Shown here in pieces: positions 12,990 through 25,640 of a stretch of DNA of 64,000 nt. The notes below the pieces were generated by a model. It did not search any database. It had not been told where the DNA came from and saw nothing but the letters and a program-made list of their open reading frames with translations. Location of the stretch: positions 62,001-126,000 of the forward strand of contig VTFK01000003.1 in assembly GCA_009617715.1 (NCBI GenBank), written 5' to 3'. The position numbers and the translations under genes were made by a program. The number at the start of each line of letters is the position of its first letter. Position 1 is the first letter of the stretch. This DNA is from Plectrocnemia conspersa. Its lineage: Eukaryota > Arthropoda > Insecta > Trichoptera > Polycentropodidae.

Positions 12990-13640
12990 GGGCTTCTGCC
13001 TTTTAGTGCTGGAAAGTGCCATATTGTGGCATTTTTTGATTAAGTTCGCCATTAGATTGTTTCTACGATTTTGGTTGGAACATCTTAGCTAGAGAAACTT
13101 CCATTAAGGATTTCGGAATCACATTTGGGAGCAACTGGAAGTTTTCTGTACCTATACGTAAATGACATTGCTTGTCATTGTTATGAGGAATGCATTTCAC
13201 TTTGCTCTGTTAGTTATTTATATCGCAGTATTCTTGATTCGGGATCTATAATTTGGATTTTCCAACTATCCAAATAAATAATTTTTAATCTAAAGAAATT
13301 GAATAAGCTTTTTGAGATACCTTTATGAAAGGATATTTGGTTATAATCCGTACTTGCATCTCAGCGCCTTTCTTTAAGGAGCGTTGGGATGCGATTTATA
13401 TGTCATTCAGTATAGAGTGCTTTCGACAATCAAAATCCAGTTTTGGGTTCTGGAGCGTTTTTAAGAATCACGATTGCGTCCTCTTCTGATGCATGTTAGA
13501 CCAAAGACGTCTGTACTAGCTGGCTTGCATGTGCCATGCGGCTCCTTAATATGCTATTATATTTAATGATGTATCTTGTTCTGTGTTGTGATAATAATAT
13601 GTATTGTTTTTAACTATCGTGGGGTATTCGAGTAACATGT
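12990..13640 (+). pseudogene. Decayed Jockey-type non-LTR retrotransposon, C-terminal part
   Basis: Translation in shifting frames gives peptides collinear with the post-RT region of the young copies at 48.2 and 54.0 kb. IKDFGITFGSNWKF (about 13102-13143) pairs with their KDLGVTFEERWKF. RSILDSGSIIWIF (about 13224-13262) pairs with RSILESSSIIWIP. SWLACAMRLLNML (about 13515-13555) pairs with SSLAKAIYLLNS. The 3' end even keeps the TTTTAACTATCGTG block seen in the 3' UTR of the young copies. Many stops and frameshifts show this is old. The RT catalytic core is missing or unrecognisable. Confidence 0.72.
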
Positions 13641-13690
13641 TATATAATTAAATACTAAAAAAAATATATAACAAAGAGTTTAAATAATTA

Positions 13691-14160
13691 TTGAGCATTG
13701 TTGAAAGCCTTCTGTACAAATTGCATTTAGTTCATACATTATTAACGATCGCTAATAGATTGGGCAAAAGAGAGAGAGAGAGAGAGAGAGATAACGAGTC
13801 GGCTGTCGTATCAGAACGCGTTCATTCGGCATTGTACTTTGAAAATGTGTACATCCATTTGGGTGATGAGAGTACTTTTAGGGCAGGTGTACTTTCAGCC
13901 TACATTATTTATATGAAACATCCACGACGCCGCTCGGCAGAACGCGGAAATGATGATTCGGCCGAGAGAGCAAAATAAGGAGAGGCATCAAGGAAACAAA
14001 CTTTCCGCGTTTATTATTGGCGACCCTGGAAAACATTTTACGACACGACACTGCGCCGTGCACATTTGTCCCCGAAAATGGCCAAAGAGACCTTATTTGC
14101 AGAGACGAATGTACTACTCATAGTACGGCGGTAATAGGCGCCATCTGATATCGTTCAAAT
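13691..14160. other. Mixed-complexity island with (AG)n tract
   Basis: An (AG)11 run at 13769-13791 is followed by unique, GC-richer sequence up to about 14155. A 95-codon plus-strand ORF (13691-13978) spans the AG run, giving an Arg-Glu repeat, and has no recognised domain. GA repeats can bind GAGA factor in insects (established), so an insulator or enhancer is possible, but this is inference only. Confidence 0.3.
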
Positions 14161-14579
14161 ATTCATTGTACCGAATGACTTTCGAAGGAATGGAGCGATA
14201 AAAATATTTGAGAACTGCCAGAGTGAGCCGAATTGAAATTTGCAGATTGCGATTGGAATAGTGATTTAAAAAAGTGAACTAGTGCATAAATAATAAATGG
14301 AGATTTTGGATTTTTGATCGTATTGTAATAATTAAAAATAGTCAATGTATAATATTATATATGGCATGGTTCTGGTTTATAAACTCCCAACGTCCTTTTC
14401 AGTAGTAGTTTTTTTTTACACATATTTATGTTAGAATAATTAATTCTATTCTAAATAAATATAATAGCATGATTATTAATATAAGTTTAACTACGTTTAT
14501 CACATAATAATACCATTTAAAATACAAAAAAAATGCTTTTAATTAATTCATTACCATTTTGAAACAATCTGTCCTAAAT

Positions 14580-14830
14580 GTAGGTCGAAAAGAGGCATTT
14601 CATCGTATAAAGAAGCCAGTTATTACGCCGTTACACGGTTCGTTAAACGCGGCGATAAATCATCGAACAAGTTAATTAATTTATAAAAAAAATATAGAAA
14701 TTAAACCTTGTAAGATATTCTGCCGCTTTGTTCAATTATCGCTTAATTAAAGTACGCTTTTAATTGTTTGTCGCTCGTAGAAAAGCTATGAAGGATTAAA
14801 TGTACGAAACACGATGACAAGTATCACAAC
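14580..14830. other. Island with several homeodomain-type TAATTA/TTAATTAA words
   Basis: GC-richer, non-repetitive DNA with GTTAATTAATTT, GCTTAATTAAAG and TTTTAATTG close together. Such words are common in AT-rich DNA, so the regulatory reading is weak. No ORF. Confidence 0.22.
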
Positions 14831-15119
14831 GCTTTTTTCTTTTCCTATGAACAGGTGTTAGCAGTAAAATTTTAGTATTATACTCTTTAATAAAAACGAT
14901 ACAAAATTTCCATATATTTTAACTATACTTTTTTATACAAAAAACTAATTACCATTTTACATATTTATAGTTCTCTATTTTTGAAGCATGTAATAAAAAT
15001 ATGCTCCCTAAGCTGTGGTATTAATTTTAATCGTTCACTGGTTTCTTCATTGATCGGCTCAAATAAGTCGCTTTAGTTCAGCGAACGTCAGAACTTCCAC
15101 TTTTTATCCAAAACTAGCA

Positions 15120-15720
15120 CAATCGCATGTTAGGAGTTGACAACCAGTTACTGTGATATTACCTAAATATAATTTTTTTCATTTAATTTGTGCGATATAA
15201 TTATTTTTTTTAATTACATAGTATTTTCCGCCGGCCAATTTATCAATTTTATAAGCTGCAATAAGTAGTTTATGATTTGAATCAATGCGTCTTATTTTCC
15301 TTACATACCACAACATAAATATATATGCACACCAATAAACTATACGGTATTAAATTAATATATAAATATACCTTTTTGGCATGTTACGTAAAAAATATTT
15401 TTTTAATGAAAAATGTTTATTTTTGCTTCAAGCCCTAATATAAATTTAATTCTATGTTCATAAAAAAATATTTATAGTTTTATAATAATTTTCTAAAATT
15501 GCAGTAATTTTAAAAGCACAGTTATAAAAAGATCTCAAGAGCTCTAAAGAGTCAAACATTTCCATCAGCCGTCGTACGGAGTTTTTTTCTGCCGGCCAAT
15601 TTCATTGCTGAACTATAACAGATGTATTTTTTAGTAATTCAATATACATAAATGCATTTCACTTAGCTTACCTATTCAAATGTATGAGCTATACAATATT
15701 AAATCAATGTATAAGCCGCG
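15120..15720. repeat. Degenerate tandem duplication, unit about 360 bp
   Basis: CCGCCGGCCAATTT (about 15230) recurs as CTGCCGGCCAATTT (about 15590). Each is followed by the same order of weaker matches: TACATACC or TTACCTATT, then TATACNNTATTAAATNAATNTATAA. A further GCCGGCGG core lies near 15917. Copies are well diverged. Confidence 0.45.
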
Positions 15721-15729
15721 AATTTTATT

Positions 15730-17130
15730 TTCTTAGAGAAAAAGTTATTTATTAAAAATTAAAAATAAGTTTTATTGTGTTATCTCCCTGATACTGCAGC
15801 CATTTTATTGGCAAGGTTAAAATATTTTAATGTATTTTTTGGTTATAATTTGACCATGACATACTATACATATGTACGCATTTATACGTTACATTTACAT
15901 GAACATGCATTTAGGGTGCCGGCGGTGTAAATTACGGCTTAATAAGATGGATTAGTATATCACGTGTGACTTCTGGTACTTGTTACCATCAGGGCTCACC
16001 GTTAACCTGACACACATAATTATATTGAATTTATGGTGCCATTACCTGACACATTTCTGTATGAAAAATCTCAACCCCGTAATTGCAGAATAGCTGACAG
16101 ACACATCATCACGCCATTTGTCACTAGTTCGACCGGTTGTCCTGAATAAATTTACCACAAAGTTACAAATGACAGAAAAAATACACAAAATGTATGCGTA
16201 AGTGGGTTGTGATTTACACACACGCAATGTTATGAATGATTAATTTGTAAAATTATAAAAAAAAATGAAAATATTGTGTAGGGATTATGTTTTAGCATAA
16301 TGATATTGTTTGAAAAATATGTAAATACCATTTTAATGACTTAAAGAAAAGTTTTGCATTTTAAAACACATGATTTCGAGCATTTACTGCTATATAGTTT
16401 TGCCTGAATATTGTTTAGATACAATTAAACAAATATAAAATTGTTTAAATTACAGATATGTTCGTTTTCATGACCCACATGAGAGTAAAACTATATGTAT
16501 TTTCTAGTCCCCCAACTACACGTACCCAAATAGCACGTTATTGGGTGGTCTACTGTGGTTGCGTTAAAAAATAAATATATTTGTTTATGAAAGCATTAAT
16601 TAATCTAAAATATATACAGGAGTCATGAGGCAAAATTACCATTCTTACTTTTAAAAGTGTATTAATAGCTGAATAAGAATTTTTCGAGCCGCTTTAATAA
16701 CATGCGGTGCAAATGTTTGTTTTTAAAGATCCACATATTATATTTTAAAATTATTTTTCAATTTATATATATTTTTTAATCACGTATCATGTAGTCGCCA
16801 AGCTATCTATAATAGATCTAGTTGAAGTTTATGATTCCAGTGACTTTTAAAATAAAAAGCGCTTGCTATCTTGATATATGAAGGTCGCCTCAGTCGATAT
16901 TCGGCGTAGCTCTGCTTAGTGGAAACTCGACTGAATTCCAAAGTGATAAAAGTGTGCGCAATGTATGCACATAAATATATATATATATATTTTAATTAAT
17001 AAATATCTTTAGACCTTCTTGCTACTTCGATAAATCGGGGCCGAAACAGAATATTTTCATTGTTAACTAAATATCACGTTCTAATTTTCTTTATCAGTCA
17101 ACTTGGCTTTAATGTAATTTTTGTTAATTT
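15730..17130. other. AT-rich non-coding DNA with short TA runs
   Basis: No supported gene. A short (TA)n lies at about 16975-16995. Slightly GC-richer patches at 16020-16230 and 16880-16960 have no recognised content. Confidence 0.45.
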
Positions 17131-17134
17131 AGTT

Positions 17135-18270
17135 TTTGTTTTATTAATTTATTTATCAAATATAGCTCATTTTTACACTAAACATACATAAATAATATAA
17201 ACATAGAATGACAATAAAAATAAAAAATACTATTAAAATTTATTTTTTAATGCACAAATGTGTTTTTTATTAAATTTATAAAAAACGGCCACATTTTTAT
17301 TTGTGCTGATTGTCAGATATTTATTTTTAAATTAACACCTGCGTATATTATTCCCCTGGCCGTACTCGTTTTCTTATACCAAACTATACTTATAGTGTTT
17401 ATACTTCTAATATGTACATCTTTATTTGTGATTAAATACCTAAAATACTCTTGTAACGTAATATTTTCTAACTTACATATAAATATATTTCCTGAACATT
17501 TAACCATCCAATCTATCAATCATACTTTTTTCATTGCCCTATTTTTAATTTTTGCAACATCAATTTATCTATTTTTTTTACAAATCTAATATTATACAAT
17601 ATATTACTATTGTATTTTTTATGTTTATACTTAACATATTTTTCATCCTAGATAATATACCTATTTTTCTACCATTTTTTTAATATATTTAAAAAAAATT
17701 ATCTACAATTACTCCTAATTTTTTTATTATAAACTCTTTTTATAATAGAGTGATATATGACTTTTTGTATAATATTATCCAACAAATTTTTGTAATTAAA
17801 AAACATACATTTATTTTTAAGTACATTTTTTTTAGGCATATTTCTTTATACTTAATTTATTATTTAAATTATCTACAACTTTTAATAATATCACATATGC
17901 AATATATTAATGTGTCGTCTACAAATAGGTGTATGTTACATTTTTTATATCATTAATATATAATATGAACAGCAATGGTCTGAATTTATACCCTTGTGGA
18001 GCACCGTGGGTTATTATTATATCTTTGGAATACGCATATTTTATTTTAACTTTTTGCTTGCTTTTTTTTCATTGTATAACTGATTCATTATTATTTTGTC
18101 TATTGTTTCAAAAGCTCTCTTGAAATTTAAGAAAACTGCTCTAATGATTTTTTTGTATACTTGGCTAACAACTAATGATTGGCTAACTACTAGTAATGCA
18201 GTCTCAGTAGAATATTTTTCTGTGAATCCCGATTGTTGTTCACATAGAATATATGATTCAAAATATTGAT
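17135..18270 (-). pseudogene. Decayed L2/CR1-like non-LTR retrotransposon (RT and C-terminal domain)
   Basis: This is a diverged second copy of the element at 31.5-32.8 kb, in the same orientation. The minus strand at 17313-17519 encodes LITNKDVHIRS and KKTSTARGIIYAG, matching LIRNKDVHKYY and KKTCTARGIMYGG there. Nucleotide similarity continues through the RT region: the block around 17970-18010 matches the VPQGS/GPLL codons at about 32450, and 18120-18245 matches 32630-32750, including the QSGF codons. Many stops and indels make it a dead copy. The T-rich stretch 18265-18330 follows its 5' side. Confidence 0.82.
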
Positions 18271-18274
18271 TTTT

Positions 18275-18850
18275 TTTATTTTTTTTATTTTTTTTTTTTT
18301 ATTTTTTATTTTATTTTTTTTTTTAAATGTTTATTTCAAAAAAAGGCGTTTTTTAATAAATTACATGTTTCTAAAGCCATTATAAAGTTTAAAGCGAAAT
18401 TACAATAGTTTTAAAAAATAGACAACAATATGCAATATTTCGAAATAAACTTGCAAGGAGAAAATACTAAAACCTTTTATACAATAAGAAAAAAGAAAAT
18501 AAAATAAATAAAATATATATAAAAAAAAACTTAGTACGAACTAAACGTGGTTACAGATTTTATCAACTGTTTAGGCATTTTATGTTTATACTTGAAATTT
18601 AGTGTGACTTTGTCATAGTTACCAATTTTTGCAATTAATTTATTATTATGTTCACGCGAGATGCATAGAATATTGATTTTAAGTACTTGTATGTGCATTG
18701 AAAAGTATTTAATGCGATCGGCGCATGCTTTTAATAAATAAATGTTTTAAAGTAACAAATAAATAAAGCACTTAGTTTTGTAAGACTTTTCAAAATACTT
18801 GCAACTAATTTCGTCGTAACGTAGGTTCTGACATATTATATATATATTAA
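18275..18850. other. T-rich low-complexity tract and AT-rich DNA
   Basis: 18268-18330 is nearly pure T with single A interruptions. The rest has no recognisable feature. Confidence 0.5.
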
Positions 18851-18859
18851 CTTAGTACC

Positions 18860-19085
18860 ACTAAACGTTGTTTAACTGTTTTTGTATGTAATACAGACGC
18901 GTACGATAATATTTTCCCTTTCGCTCGCTGAGACGATGAAAAAGGACGTGCAGAACGTATGTAACGGACCCCTTATCTCTCACTCACTCTCGTCACTTAT
19001 TACGCAAACGAACGAAAGGGAAATTATCTCACCGCACGCGTCTGTTACACTGTACGATTTTCATCAACGCTTTATCATAAGTAAT
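18860..19085. mobile_element. Foldback MITE-like inverted repeat
   Basis: About 45 bp at 18884-18928 (CAGACGCGT, then TTTCCCTTTCGCTCG) is inverted at 19008-19055 (CGAACGAAAGGGAAA, then ACGCGTCTG). Weaker matches extend outward to CTAAACGTTG on the left and CAACGCTTTA on the right. The spacer holds a (CTCA)-rich stretch. A CTGAGACGATG word inside the element (about 18928) recurs just outside its right end (about 19091). There is no transposase. Ends and target duplication are unresolved. The 85-codon ORF across it is treated as chance. Confidence 0.5.
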
Positions 19086-19139
19086 CGATTGCTGAGACGA
19101 TGGAAAAACGCAGTAAGAGGATTTTTTCTCTTATTATAA

Positions 19140-21055
19140 GCAAATATATATTTTTATATTAATAAATAATATTACGATATAGTTTCAGTTGGTAGACGCT
19201 TTAATGCATGGTTTACAAACATAAATATACGCTAAGAAACTACAACAATATCACATAAAAACCGCTCGATCATTTGGCAATTTAATTTTATAAATTATGT
19301 CGAAACAATCTTTTTATTAATATTGTTCATATTTCACAAGGTTTATTTGACACAATCTGTTTATAAGGATTATTTTTATTTTTCAAATAAAGGTTATTTC
19401 ATAAATTTATAAATATTAGTAGAGATAAAAATATGATATATTTTGACGGGTTGATTTATAATTTAATAAATCTGCCAAAATAAAATTTATAACATATCTT
19501 TTTTACCTCGAGTGATAGAATACTCTACGTCTCAAATAATATTTGAAATTCTATATATAACCGCATAATTTTAATATTTAATGATATCCTTGAGTTTAAC
19601 AGTATTTAGAAATATAATATTTACAAATTGGTTTAACTAAATTGTGTAATATGATACACTGTCATTATATACTAACGAGTTGCAAATTAAAAAAATTAAA
19701 GTATTGTATAGTATTTCTTTCCAAGCAATGAAAAACATTTTTTTGCGCCTGAAGTTTTTACTATATTTCACATTTACTTGCTAAACTTTATATTTAATTC
19801 ACATATAATAATACAATCTTTTTAACAAGAAAATAACAGAAATAACTATTTACTTGAATACATGATAATTTAAACTTTTTATGTGACTCGTTCTGCAAAA
19901 AAAATTTACAGGATAGTTTATATAAGGGCTCTAATTCTATTTGTATCGTTGAGCTTTTGTACGTTTTGTACGTACGTTGTAGGGTATCGCAAGCATGCGG
20001 GTGTACATATCAACTGCTGTTAGATCCGCGGGACTACAGACGCGCGTGTACCGTGTCTCTTTAATTGTACGTAAGAATTTTTATACCACTAAAATTTGCA
20101 TACAAACTTAATGAGCACGCGTACTTACTAGATGATGATAGATAAAAATGTACATTGCACCCAAATCTAATATTCCGCTCAAATAAATCTAATCATGACT
20201 GTTTATATATCATCTAGTACCATCTTAGTGGATTCACGTAACCGCATCATAATAAACTTCATAGGGCCAAATGAAAAAATATATCCCTAATCTATCCCGA
20301 TAATGTCGACGGCGACCCTCTTCGTAGTTAATGTGTGCACTCGTATATTATTCACTGTTTTATTGTTGTCACAGTGTGTTCATTTTTTGGGCCGGGTACG
20401 GAAGGCTCGTAAATTACAGGTAAAATATGTATGCGTCGAAAACGCTTTTTGCTGTCGGTTAGTAATTTCAAGTGTAAACACGGTCAATTTTGTACTACCG
20501 AACCAGTTGCGCGAAACAAATGGCATGTGAGTTATGGGATGACTTTGCACACAAATAAACATGTTTGTGTAAATAACTTATTATTATTTACAATTTAACT
20601 ATTCATATGCCTAATATTACCAACATCCTAAAGGAGTAGGATAACATTATAAAACGACATAAATTGCTATAGGCATGCTAAGGAATACTGTTAAATTTAT
20701 TATGTTTTTTGAATTTTTAAATTTATTATAAACCATTTGTTCTTTGAGTATTTTAATTTTTATTATATAGTATTTATTTTTATTATATAATATATATATA
20801 GAGTAGGTATCTGTATCGGGTGGCAAAACTGTATTCACAAGTTTTATATGTCGGTTTGAGAGTCTTTGTCGTGGTCGTCGATGATTGGATTGGTGATAAG
20901 TGATTCTTTTCCGAGAATATCTTTCTTTATAATGATCATTCGTGGAAGCTCGGAATAATATAATATGAAATAAATTAGAAGACAATTGCTTTAAGGTCTA
21001 ACCTTACGTCTAAAAGCTGGTTGAAATAAATTTTTAGACATTTTAGAACCAGCAT
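19140..21055. other. Non-coding DNA with small GC-richer patches
   Basis: Patches at about 19930-20070 and 20290-20540 are less AT-rich. ORFs at 20303-20530 (+) and 20647-20985 (-) have no recognisable domains and are considered chance. Nothing else is supported. Confidence 0.4.
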
Positions 21056-21059
21056 ATAA

Positions 21060-22140
21060 TTACTTTATTTATCTAGAATAATTTTGCCATGTTTTAAAAT
21101 TGTTAATTCTTAAAGTCTCTTTTTTTTTTTATATACGTTGAAAGCGTCGTGTTTAATTTTATTATCGTCTATCAGTTAAATTAAATAAGCGTTTCTTCTA
21201 TATCTAGATTTATTTTACTATTATCTTGAATTGGTTCTTTATAAAGTTGCTTCGATTTTTTTACACTTTTATTTATTTTTATTTGTCATGCATTTTTTTA
21301 TTTGCCTTCTTAATTTTATTTTCAATTATTACTTTTATTATTTTATACTATCTTATATTTTAAAATTCAATCAAAATTTAAATTTATAATTAGATGAATT
21401 TCTTTAATTATTTTTTAACTTTTTAGTGTATCTCAAAATAATTTTGCCATTTTCTTGAATTAGTTATTTATAGTGTCTTTGATTATTTATACATATTAAA
21501 AAGTTTATGTTTATTTAAATACTCTTACCTTTTAATTTCACTAGCGTCTGTTTGTAAAATATATTGTCCCTTAAAGAAATATCTTTAAAAATTTATTTGG
21601 ATATAATTTTACTTAAACTCCAGTGAAAATATAACTTCAAGGACAATACACACTCACTGCAACATAGATTTATGCGTGTACATAAGCACATACATTATCT
21701 AGCCCAACTGATTTTATATTTTTTGACAACTTTGTAACATACAGAACTTATTTTTTTAGGCATGTTAATTTTATAAAACATCATCCTAATATCTTTTTTA
21801 CAACGTTTTAGTGTGTTTATATCTAGTATTATATCTAGAGTAATTTTGTAATTTAATTGGTTATTTATAAAGTTTCTTGGAATTTTTACACATTTCTTTA
21901 TATTTAACCCATATTTATATTTGATTTTTTATTTGTCTTTTTTAATTAACAGTTGGATTATTTTGTACTAACTTATATTCACAAACTAAGCATTTTTAAA
22001 TAAAATATAATAAGCTGTGCATTTGTAAGAAAATATTTTTTTAATCTCGAAAATAAAATTAAAATTAAATCTTTGTGAAAAGTATTAGAACAATTTGACT
22101 ATATAATTTCATATTATTAATTTGTTCGATTTTCAATATA
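21060..22140. repeat. Irregular, diverged tandem array, unit about 360-400 bp
   Basis: TATCTNNANTAATTTTGCCAT recurs near 21070, 21430 and (diverged) 21832. Each copy is followed by TTGAATTNGTTNTTTATAAAG, TTTTTACAC and TTATTTGTCNTT blocks in similar order. A partial unit starts near 21200. Confidence 0.45.
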
Positions 22141-22164
22141 ATAAACTGTCCTGATCTTTATATT

Positions 22165-22550
22165 AGTGCGTGTTCATTTTAATTTTTAAGGCAAAGTTTG
22201 TTTGTTAATTATTTTTTGTGCATCGATTGAGATCTTATAAACTTTCCCATAATTATTTGTGACGGATACTTTCAATCTTTTTGATTTATCGCAAGTACTT
22301 TGACTAAATCTGCAAAAATATTTTCTCACGGTGGGGTACCAATTTAAAAAAAAACATTATCAGGGCGTGTTAATTTTTATTTCCAAGACAAAGTTTGTGT
22401 TAGATAATTTTTTTGTGTAACAATTAAAACTGTAGTGATAAACGTCTCCATAGTCATTTATAACGGATACTTTCATTTTTTTTATTTATTTCAGATACTT
22501 TGATTAATCTAAAAAAATATTTTCTCACGGTGGTGTCCCATTTTAACAAA
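22165..22550. repeat. Tandem duplication, two units of about 200 bp
   Basis: Both units contain the same blocks in order: GCGTGTTNATTTT, CAAAGTTTGT, ACGGATACTTTCA, NTACTTTGANTAAATCT, then TTTTCTCACGGTGGNGTNCC. The last block starts at 22321 in unit one and about 200 bp later in unit two. A third, dispersed copy of the end block is at 8540-8600. Confidence 0.62.
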
Positions 22551-22559
22551 AAAAAAAAC

Positions 22560-23000
22560 ATTTTCACGTCATAGTTGTTTAAAACATAAGTCTATGATTT
22601 ATTAGCATAATATTTAGATTTTTAAGCGTGATAATTTAGCTTTTTGACTGTTTTTAATTGATTAACCCGATAAAATTAACACGAAAGCAATTTTAATTAT
22701 TTAAATGACTCGCCGCGTCTTTTGTTAAGATAAACTTAACATTATCCTGTCGAGTGTATATGAACAATTTTCAATAATTTTGGAAGGTTCGGAACGCTCG
22801 TATTAGCTACACTAGAATTAATATTATTTTCATAGTGAAAAAATTGTTGTAATAATAAGAGTAATATAATACTTGGGTTTAAGTACAATGATCTAGTAAA
22901 ATATCACATTTATTAAAACGATATTAATGCCCGATATTAAACATTATAATATTATAAATTTTTAGTATTTTATATACATACATGTATTGGATATTATATG
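22560..23000. other. AT-rich non-coding DNA
   Basis: No gene or repeat recognised. A modest GC-richer patch lies at about 22700-22800. Confidence 0.4.
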
Positions 23001-23005
23001 AGTAA

Positions 23006-23470
23006 TTGTCTCTTGAAATTTTGACATATCTCAATATTGATTGTTTCACAAAGTACTTACATTTTTATTTTAGCAAACTTTCTTTGGCTTATCACAGCCT
23101 TTGTCATCCTCAGGCATTTTTCATGAGACATCGAAGCGAATTTGTAATTTCAGTCTCGAACAATAAACATCGTCCCGCGGTGTGTCTTTTCGAAAAGCCA
23201 ACAACTTTCGCACAGCACAGTGCCGAGTGCAAGAACCTCGACGACGAAGAAGTGTTCCATAATTTATTATTCCCAACGGTGGACTCGGTTATGGAACCGT
23301 TGCGGCACTTGCATATCAGAATTTATCATATTCCTTTGTCTACATACACTGACTCTAAGGTCGTAATTTTCAAAAACATAAATAGCGAATCGAAAATTAA
23401 AAACGCCGCGTCTGCATCGCATTCGGAGGCTTTCAATTTTATGGTCGTGGATTTTGTGGAACTAGTCTAG
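23006..23470 (+). CDS. Unassigned 154-codon ORF, possible exon
   Basis: This is the longest ORF in the window not tied to a mobile element or simple repeat. The N-terminal 40 residues lie in AT-rich DNA and are Leu/Phe/Tyr-rich. From about residue 40 (base 23120) composition becomes balanced and the peptide mixed, with acidic stretches near residues 75-82, and stays open to a TAG at 23468-23470. No family, signal peptide or membrane anchor is recognised, and no neighbouring exons or splice partners were seen. The body may be an exon, a young or lineage-specific gene, or a conserved non-coding island open by chance. Confidence 0.25.
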   Translation: MSLEILTYLNIDCFTKYLHFYFSKLSLAYHSLCHPQAFFMRHRSEFVISVSNNKHRPAVCLFEKPTTFAQHSAECKNLDDEEVFHNLLFPTVDSVMEPLRHLHIRIYHIPLSTYTDSKVVIFKNINSESKIKNAASASHSEAFNFMVVDFVELV

Positions 23471-23479
23471 ACCGGCTAC

Positions 23480-25545
23480 GTTCGTGACGTAGTTCTGAAC
23501 TAGCCGATTGGTGTACGTTCACGGTTAAATAATAAATTTGACGTTACACAAAGTTCTGGCAGTGTGCTTAGTCGGAGCTTTTGGCTAATAAAATATGCGA
23601 TGTGTATGTAGTTTGTGTAAAATAAATTATAGTAATATCAACACAGCCACGAGACTGTATTTAGTATCTTGAGTCAAGCGTACTTACAAATGCATTGAAT
23701 AAATTATTATTTTTATTTACTCTACATACATACAAATAAGTAAACCAAAATGCACATTAAAAACTATCATGACATGAGATTAAAATATTATTAAAATGTG
23801 TACTAATCATTTAGATTAATATATAATTTTTAATTCCATTCACTAATAACATTCACAAGTCAGAATTTTCTTTTTTACTACTACTATGATTCTTACAAAT
23901 TAGGGACCAGTATTTTTGAGACCGCTTGGTTAACTGTGACTTTATAAAATATATTATTTGCTGCTTTTAAATAACCAAGTCAATAAAAAAAAATCTTGAG
24001 ACCAGTAGATATGTTAAAACTTAATTAATGATTTAATAAATATATACAATTCTAATTATACATTTAATTAAAATAAAATATGCACTAATTAATTTAAAAC
24101 ACATTATTTCATTATTAACATAACCATGCTAGGAATTAATAAAGAATTTAAAGTAAAAAACACATAAAAATGCCAATTACTTCATAGCGTGCAGCATGCT
24201 GCAACATACTGCACAATAATATAAACCTGAGTAATTTATTATGACTTTCAAGATGTATGCGATTCAGCGATTTTCGAACTAAATTTTCATGAAAATAAAA
24301 TATGTTTATATTTTATTTTTGCTTTAGATTTTTATGTTTATGTTTAAGCATCTGTTTTATAAAATAAGCTTAACTTTATTTTGTGTATCAGTTAATAATT
24401 AACAAATTTGCCGCATAAAGATTAGTGTTATGAATTTTAAGTTTATTTATGTGGATTATATGGGCACTTTCATTGATATGATAGATCGTTATTCAAACTG
24501 TAGATATACTAATTTATGATGTATCAAATGTCACTATCGAGCAAACCACACTAAGCGTATGTCAATCGTCGCATAACGACATTAAATGGCATGTCACTAT
24601 CAATCGGTAGCAGTACTTTGCTGAGTATTTGCTATCCACAGAGAATTATCGAAACGTTTCATTAGTTTGGTGTTGCTGTAATGAAATTAGCCTACGAATA
24701 GACCACAAATATATATATACATACACATATAGAGGAAAAGCGCCCGATATTCAAATTCCTAATGGTTATATGTTTCACGAAATATCCCTAGTTTTTTTTT
24801 TTTTTTTGGTTGGGGTAGCGCCAGCTCGTATTTAATTTCGAGACTTTTTTTTTATGTTCAATTTTTTGGAAGTAAAATGAAATAAAACATGTTTTGATTA
24901 ATCTTTTTTTACAAATTAAAATTAATACAGCGAAAGATTGATAGTTTGTCAGTATTTTAGTTTAAAAAAAAATTAATTAAATATTTAAAATATATTATAA
25001 TTTAAATACTTTAATCGGAAAATAACTTTTTTTTATTGTACTTTTTTTAAATAATTTGTAAAACGTTAACCATGAAACTTAGAAAAGAATAATTTATTAA
25101 AATGTGTTCACGAAGAATTGTACTTACTATTCACAAAAAAAAATAAATGACATAGTATTAGGTATACATAGTATAGGAAGGTAAATGTAATGATGTTTTT
25201 TAGATTTTTTTTCGTCCATCGCAATCAAATGCGCGGTAAAACAAATAAATGAATTATTTAAAAAAAAAAAAAACAGCTGAGTGATGTAGCGGCAGGGGTT
25301 TATAACCATTAAGAAATTTGTAAATAGCTAGATGTCATATGAATTCTAAATAATTAAAATATTGGACTGTTTGTATTTTTTTTTTGCACCTATCGTTTAT
25401 TATCTTGCGCAATGCGCTTATTATCTTGCGCATCGCGCTCGTTCTATAGCGTTTAGCGCTCATAACATCGATCAACAATTTGCGTTCATACAAAAAAAAA
25501 ATAATGGTTACAATAAAATTTAATCAAGATTAAAATTACAAAGAG
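23480..25545. other. Non-coding DNA
   Basis: Mostly AT-rich. A small duplication, TTATTATCTTGCGCA followed by ATGCGCT or TCGCGCT, occurs at about 25397 and 25418. ORFs of 60-68 codons at 24629 and 25127 include homopolymer-encoded Phe runs and are not credible. Confidence 0.4.
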
Positions 25546-25549
25546 CACA

Positions 25550-25640
25550 AGTTTTTTTTTTTACTTGTTTTTTTTTTTTCTTAGTAAAACCTTAGTTTTA
25601 GTTTTTTTTTTTAATTGTTTTTTTTTTTTCTTGGTAAATA
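25550..25640. repeat. Short tandem duplication in T-rich DNA
   Basis: A T run, NTTGTTTTTTTTTTTCTTNG and GTAAA occur twice in a row with about 65-bp spacing, giving two near-identical T-rich units. Confidence 0.55.

Noticed and set aside
13691..13978. 95-codon ORF as a protein gene
   Set aside because: Its Arg-Glu repeat comes from an (AG)n microsatellite and no domain is recognised.
17260..18123. Plus-strand hydrophobic ORFs suggesting membrane proteins
   Set aside because: They are antisense of the decayed L2-like element; AT-rich antisense DNA gives Phe, Ile and Leu.
24770..24835. End of a possible gene at the T-run near 24790
   Set aside because: The 68-codon ORF is open only because a T homopolymer encodes Phe.
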